Positions 54,420 to 63,120 of a stretch of DNA of 64,000 nucleotides are shown one piece after another (position 1 is the stretch's first letter; every line of letters begins with the position of its first letter). Made by a program: the position numbers and the translations under genes. The notes under the pieces are model-generated. The model was given only the letters and a program-made list of their open reading frames with translations. It made no database searches and was not told where the DNA came from. Where the stretch lies: the NCBI GenBank assembly GCA_007375645.1, contig VMER01000003.1:62001-126000 (forward strand). Direction: 5' to 3'. This stretch comes from Parcubacteria group bacterium LiPW_15. GTDB taxonomy: Bacteria; Patescibacteria; Paceibacteria; UBA6257; 2-01-FULL-56-20.

Positions 54420-55091
54420 ATGGAAAACGAATCCTTCAATATATTCCTCGGGGAGAAACTCCGGGATAAAAACATATCTATCGAAAAACTTTCGGAGCTT
54501 TCCGGAATTTCTATCAAGTATCTGGAAAATATGCTCAAAGGCGACCCGGAGCAACTTCCGCCGGCGCCATATCTCCGGGGTTATTTCGTTAAGCTTGGAG
54601 AAATTCTAAATTTTGACGGAGAAGAGATTTGGAAAACTTGGAATGTCAACGGGGAAGCCAAAAGGTCCGGCTCCGGCGATCGCCTGCCGGAAAACAGATT
54701 CGCGCGAAAGCCGATGGCAAAATACATCTGGCTTTCCATAATTCCGGCGCTTTTAATAATTTATTTTACAACGCAGTTGCCGCATATTTTTGGTACGCCC
54801 CTTCTTTATATCGAATATCCCAAAACCAACCCCACAACCTCTTTGACCGACCGGGTAACAATAAGCGGCACACTACAGAACGGAAAAGAACTATACATAA
54901 ACAATGAGATGATTTCGGTGGAAGACAGCGGCGCCTGGGAGAAGGGCGTGCTTCTGCAGTCCGGACAGAACAACATAGAAATTCGGGCTAAAAAGTTTCT
55001 GGGGCGCGAGATAGTGGTGGAAAAACAGATATTCTACGAAGCTCCGGCAAACGCCACGACAACCGCCAGCTCTACCCAAAAAACTCCGTAA
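54420..55091 (+). CDS. RodZ-like protein: HTH, membrane helix, exported domain
   Basis: The N-terminal RodZ-type HTH (GEKLRDKNISIEKLSELSGISIKYLENMLKG with PYLRGYFVKLGEIL, about residues 10-70) is followed by a membrane helix (YIWLSIIPALLIIYFTTQL) and an extracytoplasmic beta-rich domain (SLTDRVTISGTLQNGKELYINNEMI). RodZ links MreB to the cell wall elongation machinery. It starts 6 bases after ftsK and is probably cotranscribed with it. Confidence 0.82.
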   Translation: MENESFNIFLGEKLRDKNISIEKLSELSGISIKYLENMLKGDPEQLPPAPYLRGYFVKLGEILNFDGEEIWKTWNVNGEAKRSGSGDRLPENRFARKPMAKYIWLSIIPALLIIYFTTQLPHIFGTPLLYIEYPKTNPTTSLTDRVTISGTLQNGKELYINNEMISVEDSGAWEKGVLLQSGQNNIEIRAKKFLGREIVVEKQIFYEAPANATTTASSTQKTP

Positions 55092-55145
55092 AACCGGGGT
55101 TTTTTGGTGTTTAAGCGCCGCGTTCCGCCGTGCTATAATTGCCTT

Positions 55146-56192
55146 ATGGCGCAAAAAAAATCTAAAGAAAAGGAAGTGGCAGGAGGCAAAGAGGGCATTG
55201 AATCTTTGATGCAATCCCTTCAAGAAAAATTCGGCGAAGGGGCGATAATGACGCTCGGCGAGGCGAGACGGACTAATGTGTCCGTCATTCCCACCGGCTC
55301 TTTCTCCCTGGATATGGCGCTCGGGACCGGCGGACTCCCCCGCGGGAGGATCGTAGAAATATTCGGACCGGAATCTTCGGGAAAAACCACGCTGGCTCTT
55401 AATGTCGTAGCTCAGGCGCAAAAACAAGGAGGCCGGGCGGCCTTCATCGACGCGGAACACGCGCTTGATCCGGAATACGCGAAAAAACTCGGCGTTAAGA
55501 TAAACGATCTTTTGATCTCCCAGCCGGATAACGGCGAAGACGCGTTAAACATTTTGGAAAGTTTGGTTCGCTCCGGAATAATCTCGGTCGTGGTCGTGGA
55601 CTCCGTCGCCGCCCTGACCCCGAAAGCGGAAATCGAAGGCGAGATGGGCGCACCGCACATGGCGCTCCAGGCCAGAATGATGGGCCAGGCGCTCAGGAAA
55701 TTAACCGCTATCGCCGCCAAAGGAAACACACTCATAATTTTCATCAATCAGATCCGCATGCAGGTCGGAGTTTTCTTCGGAAACCCGGAAACTACTCCCG
55801 GCGGCAGAGCTCTAAAGTTCGGCTCATCGGTTCGCATCGATATCAGGAGAATCGCCCAGGTTAAAAAGGGAGACTTGGTCATCGGCAACCGCGTGAAAGC
55901 GAAGGTTGTAAAAAATAAAGTTGCCGCACCGTTCAGGGAAGCGGAGTTCGATATTCTTTTCGGCTCCGGTATTTCTTACGAGGGCGATGTATTGACCGCG
56001 GCTATCACAAAAGGCGTAGTCACAAAATCCGGCAACACCTATTCATTTGAAGGCGAGAAACTCGGCGTCGGAATGGAGGCCTCAAAAGAAAAATTGAAAG
56101 AGGAAAAGAAGCTCTTGACCGAGATAAAACAGAAGACGATCAAGGTAATGGAGGGCGCAGATGCAACTCCAAAGGAAGAAGAGGCTGAATAA
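55146..56192 (+). CDS. recA: Recombinase RecA
   Basis: ATP-dependent strand exchange and SOS co-protease. Walker A FGPESSGKTTLAL, Walker B VVVVDSVAALTPKAEIEGEMG, the L1/L2 loops (MRQALRKL-type QALRKLTAI; GVFFGNPETTPGGRALKF) and the FDILFGSGISYEGD motif are intact. At 348 aa it is full length. The ATG follows the extended -10 TGCTATAAT by exactly 6 nt, so the transcript is leaderless. No LexA box seen. Confidence 0.97.
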   Translation: MAQKKSKEKEVAGGKEGIESLMQSLQEKFGEGAIMTLGEARRTNVSVIPTGSFSLDMALGTGGLPRGRIVEIFGPESSGKTTLALNVVAQAQKQGGRAAFIDAEHALDPEYAKKLGVKINDLLISQPDNGEDALNILESLVRSGIISVVVVDSVAALTPKAEIEGEMGAPHMALQARMMGQALRKLTAIAAKGNTLIIFINQIRMQVGVFFGNPETTPGGRALKFGSSVRIDIRRIAQVKKGDLVIGNRVKAKVVKNKVAAPFREAEFDILFGSGISYEGDVLTAAITKGVVTKSGNTYSFEGEKLGVGMEASKEKLKEEKKLLTEIKQKTIKVMEGADATPKEEEAE

Positions 56193-56207
56193 CTGGAACC
56201 AAATAAA

Positions 56208-56233
56208 AACACCCCGATCCGGATCGGGGTGTT
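56208..56233. terminator. Bidirectional terminator between recA and the gene at 56235
   Basis: AACACCCCGATCC and its exact complement, with A and T runs on both sides. Confidence 0.9.
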
Positions 56234-56234
56234 T

Positions 56235-57215
56235 TTATAATCTCAAGAGCGCGGTTTTGAATGCGTCTTCGGAAGAGGCGATCACCAGATACCCCCCGCT
56301 GTTCAGGCCATATACGAATTCGGCAGGCTTCCCCTCAAAACCAAGTTTGCGCACAGGCAATCCAGAGATCTGCGCATCCTCAAAGGCGGCGTCCCTCGCT
56401 CCCGGAGAGATCACGAACAAGGAATCAATAAAGTTATTTTCCGTCTCGAATTTGGCCACATCGCCTCCGACCAAAAGAGCATTGACTCCGGGCTTTAACT
56501 TCAAGATTATACCCGGCCAGACTCCCGCAGAATCTTTATAGACAAAAGAGGTAAAATCCGCCTCAAAATCAGATTGTAAAATATTCTTAGCCGAAAAATT
56601 TACTCCAAGCGCAGAGAGAAAGTCCGAAAACGCCAAATATTCGCCGGCCCGATTTTTAAACTGCGTTTCGGTTATCGTGCCGGTAGCAAATCTAAAAGCC
56701 TCTTTCCACTGTTCCATTGTTGAGAGACCCGTGCTCTCAACCGGCAAAATAGGAAGGACCATATCGGGTTGAATCATGAAAAAAGTTTTGTGCGTCAACC
56801 TGCCGGTTTGCGCAGTAGGCTGAGACTGTCCCGTAGTCGTGGCTACAGCACCCCCTCCGACTGTGCCGGGCTTCTCCCCATTTTTAGAGACAAGGATAGG
56901 CAGAAAATAACCGACCGCAAAAAGCACAAGCGCGCCACCAACGCCCAAGAGAACATATTTTAAGGTTTTGCTTTTTGGCGCGGTGCCCGAATCCGCAGAA
57001 ACATTAGACTCCGGCGCCATCCCCTCTCGCGGAACAGAAAGCGATATTTTCCCGGAAATACCCAAAAGACCGCCGCCCTTGCCGATAGATTCTATATCGC
57101 TCGCCATCGTCCGCATTTTAATTTCCAAACTGGAAGGCGGAAGGTGCGGCACGGATGTTGCGCCGAGGGTCGGATCATTCGGATCTCTGGGTTGTACCGG
57201 TTCAAATTCCTCCAT
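56235..57215 (-). CDS. Uncharacterised single-pass membrane protein, 326 aa
   Basis: A cytosolic Pro-rich N-terminus of about 90 residues (MEEFEPVQPRDPNDPTLG...), a membrane helix (YVLLGVGGALVLFAVGYFLPILV), a Gly/Thr/Gln linker, and an exported domain of about 190 residues with repeated FS and GVN motifs. Such proteins are common in Patescibacteria next to core genes; function unknown. TAGAAT ends 7 nt before this ATG; a methionine seven codons upstream lies before that box. Confidence 0.75.
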   Translation of the reverse strand: MEEFEPVQPRDPNDPTLGATSVPHLPPSSLEIKMRTMASDIESIGKGGGLLGISGKISLSVPREGMAPESNVSADSGTAPKSKTLKYVLLGVGGALVLFAVGYFLPILVSKNGEKPGTVGGGAVATTTGQSQPTAQTGRLTHKTFFMIQPDMVLPILPVESTGLSTMEQWKEAFRFATGTITETQFKNRAGEYLAFSDFLSALGVNFSAKNILQSDFEADFTSFVYKDSAGVWPGIILKLKPGVNALLVGGDVAKFETENNFIDSLFVISPGARDAAFEDAQISGLPVRKLGFEGKPAEFVYGLNSGGYLVIASSEDAFKTALLRL

Positions 57216-57237
57216 TGCCTTAATTCTACCATACAAA

Positions 57238-57272
57238 AATCCGCCCGACGCGAAAGCGTTTGGAGCGGATCT
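57238..57272 (-). terminator. Terminator of pnp
   Basis: Minus-strand ATCCGC...AAACGC-TTTC-GCGT...GCGGAT with internal mismatches, followed by TTTTTGT. Confidence 0.65.
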
Positions 57273-57288
57273 TTGAAAAATTCGCTAT

Positions 57289-59415
57289 TTAGTTTTCGTT
57301 AAGCCGCTTCAAGGATAATCCAATTCTCCCTTCTTCCGCGCGGATGACTTTTGCACGCACGAAATCGCCTAGTTTTACGACTTCGTCCACGGTCTTAACA
57401 AAACCGTCTTTAAGCTCGGAAACGTGGATCATTCCGTCCATGCCTCCGCCCAAGTCCACGATCGCGCCGAATTCCATTATCTTAATAATGTTTCCTTCGA
57501 CGATATCGCCCACTTTAATGTCGCGGGTTATCATATTTATTTCTTCGAGAGCGGCGTTAAGCGAAGCCTGATCGGAGCTCCCCACGGAAACCGCGCCATC
57601 CTCTTCGATATCGATGCCCGCGAGTTTGTATTTCTCGATGAGACCGTTGATGACTTTGCCTCCGGGGCCGATGAGGGCGCCGATCTTTTCCTTGCTGATT
57701 CTGATACGCACGACTTTCGGCGCATACTTGGAAATTTCTTTCCTGGGTTCGGGAATTATTCCCTTAATAACATCAAGTATCTGGAGTCTTGCGGCTTTGG
57801 CCTGAGCCAAAGTTTTCTCCGCCATCTCGAGGGTCAGTCCTTCGAGCTTCACGTCCAATTGGATGGCATTGATGCCGTCCTTGGTTCCGGCAACTTTAAA
57901 ATCCATGTCGCCGTAGTGGTCTTCCGGACCCTGGAGGTCGGTCAAAACTTTATAGTCTCCTTTGTCGTTGGACATAAGTCCCATCGCTATTCCGGCAACC
58001 GGTTTTTTTATCGGCACACCCGCATCCATCAAAGATAAGGTGGTCGCACAAACGGTAGCCATCGAAGAAGAGCCGTTCGAAGAAAGAATTTCGGAAACCA
58101 CGCGAATGGTATATGGGAATTCATCTGCAGTCGGAAGAACGGGAAGAACGGCTTTGAGGGCCAATGCTCCGTGGCCGATCTCGCGCCTTCCCGGAGTGCC
58201 CAAGCGGCCGGTCTCTCCGACGGAATACGGCGGAAAGTTATAGTGCAGCATGAACCTGCGTTTGCCGTTCGTCTCCATGGTCTCGATAACCTGTTCTTGT
58301 CCCGGAGGAGCAATGGTGGTTATGGCCAAAGCCTGAGTATTGCCGCGCACGAAGAGTCCGGAGCCGTGAGTGCGCTCGAAAAGTCCGACTTCGCCGTCCA
58401 ACGGACGAATCTCATCCATCTTGCGGCTATCGGGACGGAGTTCTTTTTCTAGAATATTTTTATGAACCAAATTATCGATAACGGTCTCGAAAAGATGCTC
58501 CACCGTCATCTTATTCAGATCCTCAAACTTGGATTCAAGCTCGGCGGTGAGTCCGGCCTTCAAACTGGCAAGCCGGCGTTCGCGCTCAACTTTGTCGAGC
58601 GGATGCGAACCATCGCGCGGAGTAAGATGCGGGTAAACCGCTTCGTAAGCCTTCCCTTCCATATACGATTCCACAGCGGAGACAAGCGCCGGATCGGGTT
58701 CTGCCAACTTAACATCGGCTTTCGGCTGGCCCAATTCCGCTACCAATTTTTTCTGGAAAGCCACGAGAGTGTCCACCGCGTTCATTCCGAGTTTCAAGGC
58801 TTCCAAGGCATCCGCCTCCTGGGTATCGGAACCGCTCATCTCGATCATGTTGAGCTTCCCGGCCGGTCCGGCGACAAACGCTTCCATTTCTACATTCTGG
58901 GAGTTTAATTCTATCTGCGAAGGATTCACAACAAATTTACCGCCGATCTTCCCGATGCGGACTCCGGCTGCCGGTCCGTTCCAAGGAATGTCGGAGATGG
59001 CCAAGGCGGCGGAAATCGCCAAGAGCCCCAGCTGTTCCGGTTCGTTTTCTTCATCGAGCGCAAGCACGGTCACGATAACCTGTATATCGCGGCGAAGGCG
59101 CTGATCGAAAAGCGGACGGATGGTGCGGTCGATTATGCGGCCGGCAAGCACAGCTTCTTCGGAAGCCTTGCCTTCGCGGCGCACGTAGCGGCTGCCCAAT
59201 ATCTTTCCTGCGGCATAAAATCTTTCTTCATAATCAACCTTGAGGGGCATGTAGTCTCCCTCGGTGTCTTCTCCGGACATTACCACAGTCGCCAAAACCA
59301 CGGTTTCTCCGCACTTGGCCATGACCGCGGCGTTAGCCTGTTCGGCAATGGACGAAACTTCTAGGGTTATCTTTTTACCTCCGAGTTCAACCTCGTATGT
59401 TTTTCTTTTTATCAT
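57289..59415 (-). CDS. pnp: Polyribonucleotide nucleotidyltransferase (PNPase)
   Basis: Phosphorolytic 3'-5' RNA exonuclease of the degradosome. Two RNase PH domains (AAGKILGSRYVRREGKASEEAVLAGRIIDRTIRPLF; LAITTIAPPGQEQVIETMETNGKRRFMLHYNFPPYSVGE), the helical middle domain, a KH domain (IGALIGPGGKVINGLIEKY) and a C-terminal S1 domain (GDIVEGNIIKIMEFGAIVDLGGGMDGMIHVSEL). 708 aa, full length. About 130 nt of leader with a small hairpin precede it; NYN and rpsO lie upstream on the same strand. Confidence 0.97.
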   Translation of the reverse strand: MIKRKTYEVELGGKKITLEVSSIAEQANAAVMAKCGETVVLATVVMSGEDTEGDYMPLKVDYEERFYAAGKILGSRYVRREGKASEEAVLAGRIIDRTIRPLFDQRLRRDIQVIVTVLALDEENEPEQLGLLAISAALAISDIPWNGPAAGVRIGKIGGKFVVNPSQIELNSQNVEMEAFVAGPAGKLNMIEMSGSDTQEADALEALKLGMNAVDTLVAFQKKLVAELGQPKADVKLAEPDPALVSAVESYMEGKAYEAVYPHLTPRDGSHPLDKVERERRLASLKAGLTAELESKFEDLNKMTVEHLFETVIDNLVHKNILEKELRPDSRKMDEIRPLDGEVGLFERTHGSGLFVRGNTQALAITTIAPPGQEQVIETMETNGKRRFMLHYNFPPYSVGETGRLGTPGRREIGHGALALKAVLPVLPTADEFPYTIRVVSEILSSNGSSSMATVCATTLSLMDAGVPIKKPVAGIAMGLMSNDKGDYKVLTDLQGPEDHYGDMDFKVAGTKDGINAIQLDVKLEGLTLEMAEKTLAQAKAARLQILDVIKGIIPEPRKEISKYAPKVVRIRISKEKIGALIGPGGKVINGLIEKYKLAGIDIEEDGAVSVGSSDQASLNAALEEINMITRDIKVGDIVEGNIIKIMEFGAIVDLGGGMDGMIHVSELKDGFVKTVDEVVKLGDFVRAKVIRAEEGRIGLSLKRLNEN

Positions 59416-59548
59416 TTTATTTTTATTTTGCTTCCGGCCGAGAGATTAACGAATTCTGAGCAGAGAACCTGATTCTCTATTCACAATTCATTAATCCGAC
59501 CCATGCGAAGCGCTTTGTTTTATCTTTTAGCTGCGCCTGACCAAAGAA

Positions 59549-60097
59549 CTACTTTCGGATAATGCTTTTTGGGATCGTCTCAATGTTGGTGAATTTGTCC
59601 GCGGACTCATGCAATTTGGACGAAGCGCTCTTTCCGAAAGCCGCCACCTCCACATAAACTCCTTTTCCCCATTTTAAAAATTCGACCAGGGGGATAAAGT
59701 CGCCGTCACCGGTCACAAGAACCACGACGTCCAATGAATCGGCCATGCGAATGGCATCTACCGCCATTCCCACATCCCAATCCGCCTTCTTGGTTCCGTC
59801 GGCCCACATCTGAAGATCTTTCATCCGGAGTTCCAGTCCCGCCTTCTCGAGTGCTTCAAAAAAAGAAGCCTCCGTGGAAAGGGACCTTGCCCCTTCGGGA
59901 CGAGCAGCTTCAGCCGGCGTTCCTTCGCTTTTGACCACATAGGCAATAGCGCGAATAAGCTCGCGTCCATCCACGAGGTTTTTCATCAGTTCCGCGTAGT
60001 TAACGCGGCCGCGATACATGTTGCGCGCAGAATGATACAGGTTTTGGACATCTATAAAGATTCCGACCCGTTGATTCGCGTAGCGCGTGTTTGCCAT
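59549..60097 (-). CDS. NYN-domain (PIN-like) RNase, LabA/DUF88 family, 182 aa
   Basis: NYN domains cut RNA with a cluster of aspartates: VGIFIDVQNLYHSARN, KKADWDVGMAVDAIRMAD and VVLVTGDGDFIPLVEFLKWG supply them. It starts only 4 bases after rpsO and 133 bases before pnp, so it sits inside the classic rpsO-pnp pair, which links it to RNA decay. Family function is otherwise broadly uncertain. Confidence 0.88.
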   Translation of the reverse strand: MANTRYANQRVGIFIDVQNLYHSARNMYRGRVNYAELMKNLVDGRELIRAIAYVVKSEGTPAEAARPEGARSLSTEASFFEALEKAGLELRMKDLQMWADGTKKADWDVGMAVDAIRMADSLDVVVLVTGDGDFIPLVEFLKWGKGVYVEVAAFGKSASSKLHESADKFTNIETIPKSIIRK

Positions 60098-60101
60098 TGG
60101 T

Positions 60102-60368
60102 TTACTTCTTGAGATCCAGCTTCTTCAAAAGCTTCTCGTACTTTTCCGGCTCTTTCTTTTTCATATAAGCCAGGAGCTTGCGGCGCTGACTCACCATCTT
60201 TAAAAGACCGCGGCGGGAATGATTGTCCTTGGCGTGCTTCTTCAAATGAGCGGTAAGCTCGTCGATCTGCTTCGAAAGTACCGCGATCTGAACACCGGCA
60301 GAACCGGTATCCTTATCATGCGCGGCGTGTTCACCTATTACTTTTGTCTTAGTTCGCTTGGAAAGCAT
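60102..60368 (-). CDS. rpsO: Ribosomal protein S15
   Basis: Primary 16S rRNA binder of the 30S platform. 88 aa from MLSKRTKTKVIGEHAAHDKDTGSAGVQIAVLSKQIDELTAHLKKHAKDNHSRRGLLKMVSQRRKLLAYMKKK, the full family length. TATTAT ends exactly 6 nt before this ATG (with TTGCAA 17 nt further up), so it is leaderless. The 5' autoregulatory pseudoknot known in E. coli cannot exist in a leaderless transcript. Confidence 0.96.
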   Translation of the reverse strand: MLSKRTKTKVIGEHAAHDKDTGSAGVQIAVLSKQIDELTAHLKKHAKDNHSRRGLLKMVSQRRKLLAYMKKKEPEKYEKLLKKLDLKK

Positions 60369-60438
60369 AGGCCTATAATACAGCGCTTTTGCTTTTTTTG
60401 CAAGTATTTTTAAAAGATCCGCCCCCAAATACGAAAAT

Positions 60439-60538
60439 GGAGCCCCCGTGGGGCTCCGTGTGTTGGCTCGCTGAAGGCGAGCAGAATTTGATCAGCCGTA
60501 AGGCCGATTTTGGCTAGCTATTTTGGAATCATTGGGCT
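60439..60538 (-). ncRNA. Small RNA candidate of about 100 nt
   Basis: A TTGCGC/TAGTAT promoter (16-nt spacer, extended -10) lies upstream. The predicted RNA has hairpins AATCGGCC-TTAC-GGCTGATC-type (near 60492-60511) and GCTCGC-CTTCA-GCGAGC (near 60467-60483) and ends with GGAGCCCC-AC-GGGGGCTCC and a short T run. No coding frame longer than a few codons. Not recognised as SRP, 6S or other known RNA. Confidence 0.45.
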
Positions 60539-60544
60539 GACTTA

Positions 60545-60572
60545 ATACTAGCATCTAACCTGTCCGGCGCAA
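60545..60572 (-). promoter_or_regulatory. Promoter of the small RNA
   Basis: Minus-strand TTGCGC, 16-nt spacer, TAGTAT preceded by TGC. Confidence 0.5.
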
Positions 60573-60820
60573 TCGGGGGGGGTGTGGACAACTTTTTTGC
60601 CTAGCTCTCTCGGGAACGCGGTTCGCTTATCCTGCGAAAGCGCCCACTGCGCTCCCTGCCTGCCGGCAGGCAGGTCGGCGAAGCGACCTTGGCGACACCT
60701 AGCCTAGCGGGGCTCCGAGGGCCCCTGCCGAAAACAAAACTCGTTGGGGGGGTTGGGGCAGAAAGCAAACTCGCGCGAAACGATCCTCCTGTCGCAAAAT
60801 ATTAGTGCTAGAATATATAC
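60573..60820. other. Intergenic region upstream of the Xer recombinase
   Basis: No gene. Holds the 20-bp palindrome at 60655, inverted segments (GTCGGCGAAGCGACC; GGGGCTCCGAGGGCCCC) and G-rich runs. A dif-like 28-bp site was looked for but not recognised. Confidence 0.4.
60655..60674. repeat. 20-bp perfect palindrome
   Basis: CCTGCCTGCCGGCAGGCAGG, a sequence style I associate with dispersed palindromes in Patescibacteria genomes. One copy only in this window. Confidence 0.55.
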
Positions 60821-61705
60821 ATGGCTTCGCTTGATAGGCTTTTTACCGATTATCTTAATTACCTGGAGATAGAGAAAAACCGCTCGGTTAAAACCCGGGA
60901 AAATTATGAACAGTACCTCAAGCGATTTTTCGCCTTCGCCAAACCGAAATCCCCCGAAGACATCACTGAGGAATCGGTTCGTTCTTTCCGGGTGGCGCTC
61001 TCGAGAGAAAACATCAAAAAAATAACCCAGGGCTACTACGCGATAGCGATAAGGAATTTTTTGAAATATCTCGCGAAACGCGACGTCCTCTCTTTAGCTC
61101 CGGATAAGATCGAACTCCCGAAAATGAACCGGCGCGACATTGAGGTTGTGGAATACAAAGATATGGAACGCCTGCTCACGCCTCCCAAAGACCCGAATCT
61201 CCGGGACTTAAGAGATTGGGCGATACTCGAAACTCTTTTTTCCACGGGACTGCGCGTTTCCGAGATCTGCTCTTTGGACCGGTACCTGGACCTGGAACGC
61301 GGAGAGTTCTCGGTGCGCGGCAAGGGCGAAAAGATACGAGTCGTGTTCCTTTCCGACGGCGCACGGCGCGCGATTAAAATGTATTTGGACAAAAGAACGG
61401 ATGCGGATCCGGCGATGTTTGTGAGCCTTACCAAGAATGGCGCTGTCTTGGGACGCATAATCCCCCGCGCGGTGCAAAGACTCATCGATACCCGCGCCAA
61501 ACGCGCCGGTATCGGCAAACACGTTCATCCCCACGAGCTCCGGCACAGCTTCGCGACAGACTTACTTATAAACGGAGCGGATATCCGGGCGGTGCAGGAG
61601 ATGCTCGGGCATTCCAATATTGCGACCACGCAAATCTACACCCACCTGACCAATAAGGAGCTCAAAGACGTCCACAAATCTTTTCACGGCAGACGGAGAA
61701 AATGA
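60821..61705 (+). CDS. Tyrosine recombinase XerD/XerA type
   Basis: Site-specific recombinase for chromosome dimer resolution or element integration. N-terminal SAM-like domain (LFTDYLNYLEIEKNRSVKTRENYEQYLKRFF). The catalytic residues are complete: Arg in LFSTGLRVSEICSL, Lys region RGKGEKIRVVFL, HxxR in HPHELRHSFATDLL, His in MLGHSNIATTQIYTH, and the nucleophilic Tyr in that last motif. 294 aa. TAGAAT ends 6 nt before the ATG (leaderless). Overlaps the next gene by 4 bases (ATGA). FtsK in the same window makes a chromosomal role likely. Confidence 0.93.
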   Translation: MASLDRLFTDYLNYLEIEKNRSVKTRENYEQYLKRFFAFAKPKSPEDITEESVRSFRVALSRENIKKITQGYYAIAIRNFLKYLAKRDVLSLAPDKIELPKMNRRDIEVVEYKDMERLLTPPKDPNLRDLRDWAILETLFSTGLRVSEICSLDRYLDLERGEFSVRGKGEKIRVVFLSDGARRAIKMYLDKRTDADPAMFVSLTKNGAVLGRIIPRAVQRLIDTRAKRAGIGKHVHPHELRHSFATDLLINGADIRAVQEMLGHSNIATTQIYTHLTNKELKDVHKSFHGRRRK

Positions 61706-63120
61706 AGATTATTCCCGGCCTCAGAACCTTGCGCTCTGATTTTATTAGAACCGCGGCTTGGATCTTGTGCGCAGTCGCCATATTTGTTTTTTTGGTAGCC
61801 TCAGCAGAAGTTCTCCGCACGAATGCCATCTTTGATTATGGCGAGGGGGTTGTTTTGAATCTGGCCAAGAACTTAATGGACAAGGGCACATATTTTTTCG
61901 ACATAAACCACCCGCCCTTTATTCACGGAGTTTATCCCCCAATTTTCCCCCTGCTCATTTCGCTCGCCTGGCACAGCGCTCCTCCGCTTTTGTTCGGACG
62001 CCTGCTTTCGTTTGTCGCGGCTTTGGCCTCGGCATTCGTCCTGTATAAATTGCTTCGGGGAAAAATTGCAGCCGAACCGTCGGCTCAGCTGGCAATCATA
62101 TTTTTGACTTCTTGGTTCATGATCTCCTTCGCTCCAATTTTAAGAATAGATACCTTGGCGGTATTCCTTAGCCTCGTGGGAATCTATTGTTTTTTAAATC
62201 TCGGCTCCCGCTTTTGGATATCGGGCCCGATATTCATTCTGGCTTTCTACACCAAGCAAACCGCCATCATTGCTCCGATCGCCGTTCTTCTCTGCCTGGC
62301 GGCCGGTCAAAATTGGAAGAAACTCGGAGTTTTCTCGGCATCTTATCTTCTGCCGCTCGCCGTATCATTTTTCACAATAAACGCGGCGACTGCGGGCCAG
62401 TTTGCGTTGCACCTTTTTACCTATAACAACATCGCCCTCAACTGGACGCACATCTGGGGTGGATATGCCGCTTTTTCCCTGAGCTGTCTCCCTCTTTTCG
62501 CACTGCTGGTTTTGAACTCCGGGAAAAAAGAACTTTCTTTCTTCCACATATACTTTTTCCTGTCCTTTCTGTCGCTTTTTTCTTTCGCAAAACCGGGCGC
62601 AAGTTCAAATTACTTCATCGAACCCCTTGCCGCGCTGATCCTATTGATCGGTTACCTCTTATCTGCCGACCAAAGAAGCAGTGTCCTCGGAAAAAGTTAT
62701 TTGCGGACGGAGATATTTTTTTCCGCGCAGCTTATCCTCTCCATGCTGGTATTCTTTAATTTTCTCGCAAGCCCCTTAAGTCCGCCGAAACCCACCCAGG
62801 AAATGGTGATTCGGGAGATAAACAACGCGCCGCCGGGAGAAATATTGAGCGAGGAAATAGGATATTTGGTTCTGGCGGGTAAAGACGTGCATCTTGAACC
62901 CTTCCAATTCTCACGGCTCGCAAAAGAGGGGCGCTGGGATGACTCCCCGCTTATAAAGGATTGTGAAGCCAGTAAATTCTCACTGGTCTGGGCGGGGCCG
63001 AGGATCTTGAGCTTGCCGAACTTGGCCGGATGCCTCAATCGATTCTACGCGCGCCAAACCCTGCCCGGAGGATATTTTCTATATACGAAGAAATCGGCTC
63101 CGCCCTCCGCTTCCTTATAG
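61702..63120 (+). CDS. Polytopic glycosyltransferase-like membrane protein, 472 aa
   Basis: About ten to eleven membrane helices and a first large loop with FDYGEGVVLNLAKNLMDKGTYFFDINHPPFIHGVYPPIFPLL, the acidic-loop layout of GT39/GT83-type (ArnT/PMT-like) lipid-sugar transferases. Translation is coupled to the recombinase by ATGA overlap. It ends convergently with the next gene. Sugar and acceptor unknown. Confidence 0.75.
   Translation: MKIIPGLRTLRSDFIRTAAWILCAVAIFVFLVASAEVLRTNAIFDYGEGVVLNLAKNLMDKGTYFFDINHPPFIHGVYPPIFPLLISLAWHSAPPLLFGRLLSFVAALASAFVLYKLLRGKIAAEPSAQLAIIFLTSWFMISFAPILRIDTLAVFLSLVGIYCFLNLGSRFWISGPIFILAFYTKQTAIIAPIAVLLCLAAGQNWKKLGVFSASYLLPLAVSFFTINAATAGQFALHLFTYNNIALNWTHIWGGYAAFSLSCLPLFALLVLNSGKKELSFFHIYFFLSFLSLFSFAKPGASSNYFIEPLAALILLIGYLLSADQRSSVLGKSYLRTEIFFSAQLILSMLVFFNFLASPLSPPKPTQEMVIREINNAPPGEILSEEIGYLVLAGKDVHLEPFQFSRLAKEGRWDDSPLIKDCEASKFSLVWAGPRILSLPNLAGCLNRFYARQTLPGGYFLYTKKSAPPSASL

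Noticed and set aside
60573..60820. dif site next to the Xer recombinase gene
   Set aside because: No 28-bp sequence with two 11-bp Xer half-sites could be recognised; the palindrome at 60655 is too GC-rich and has no spacer.
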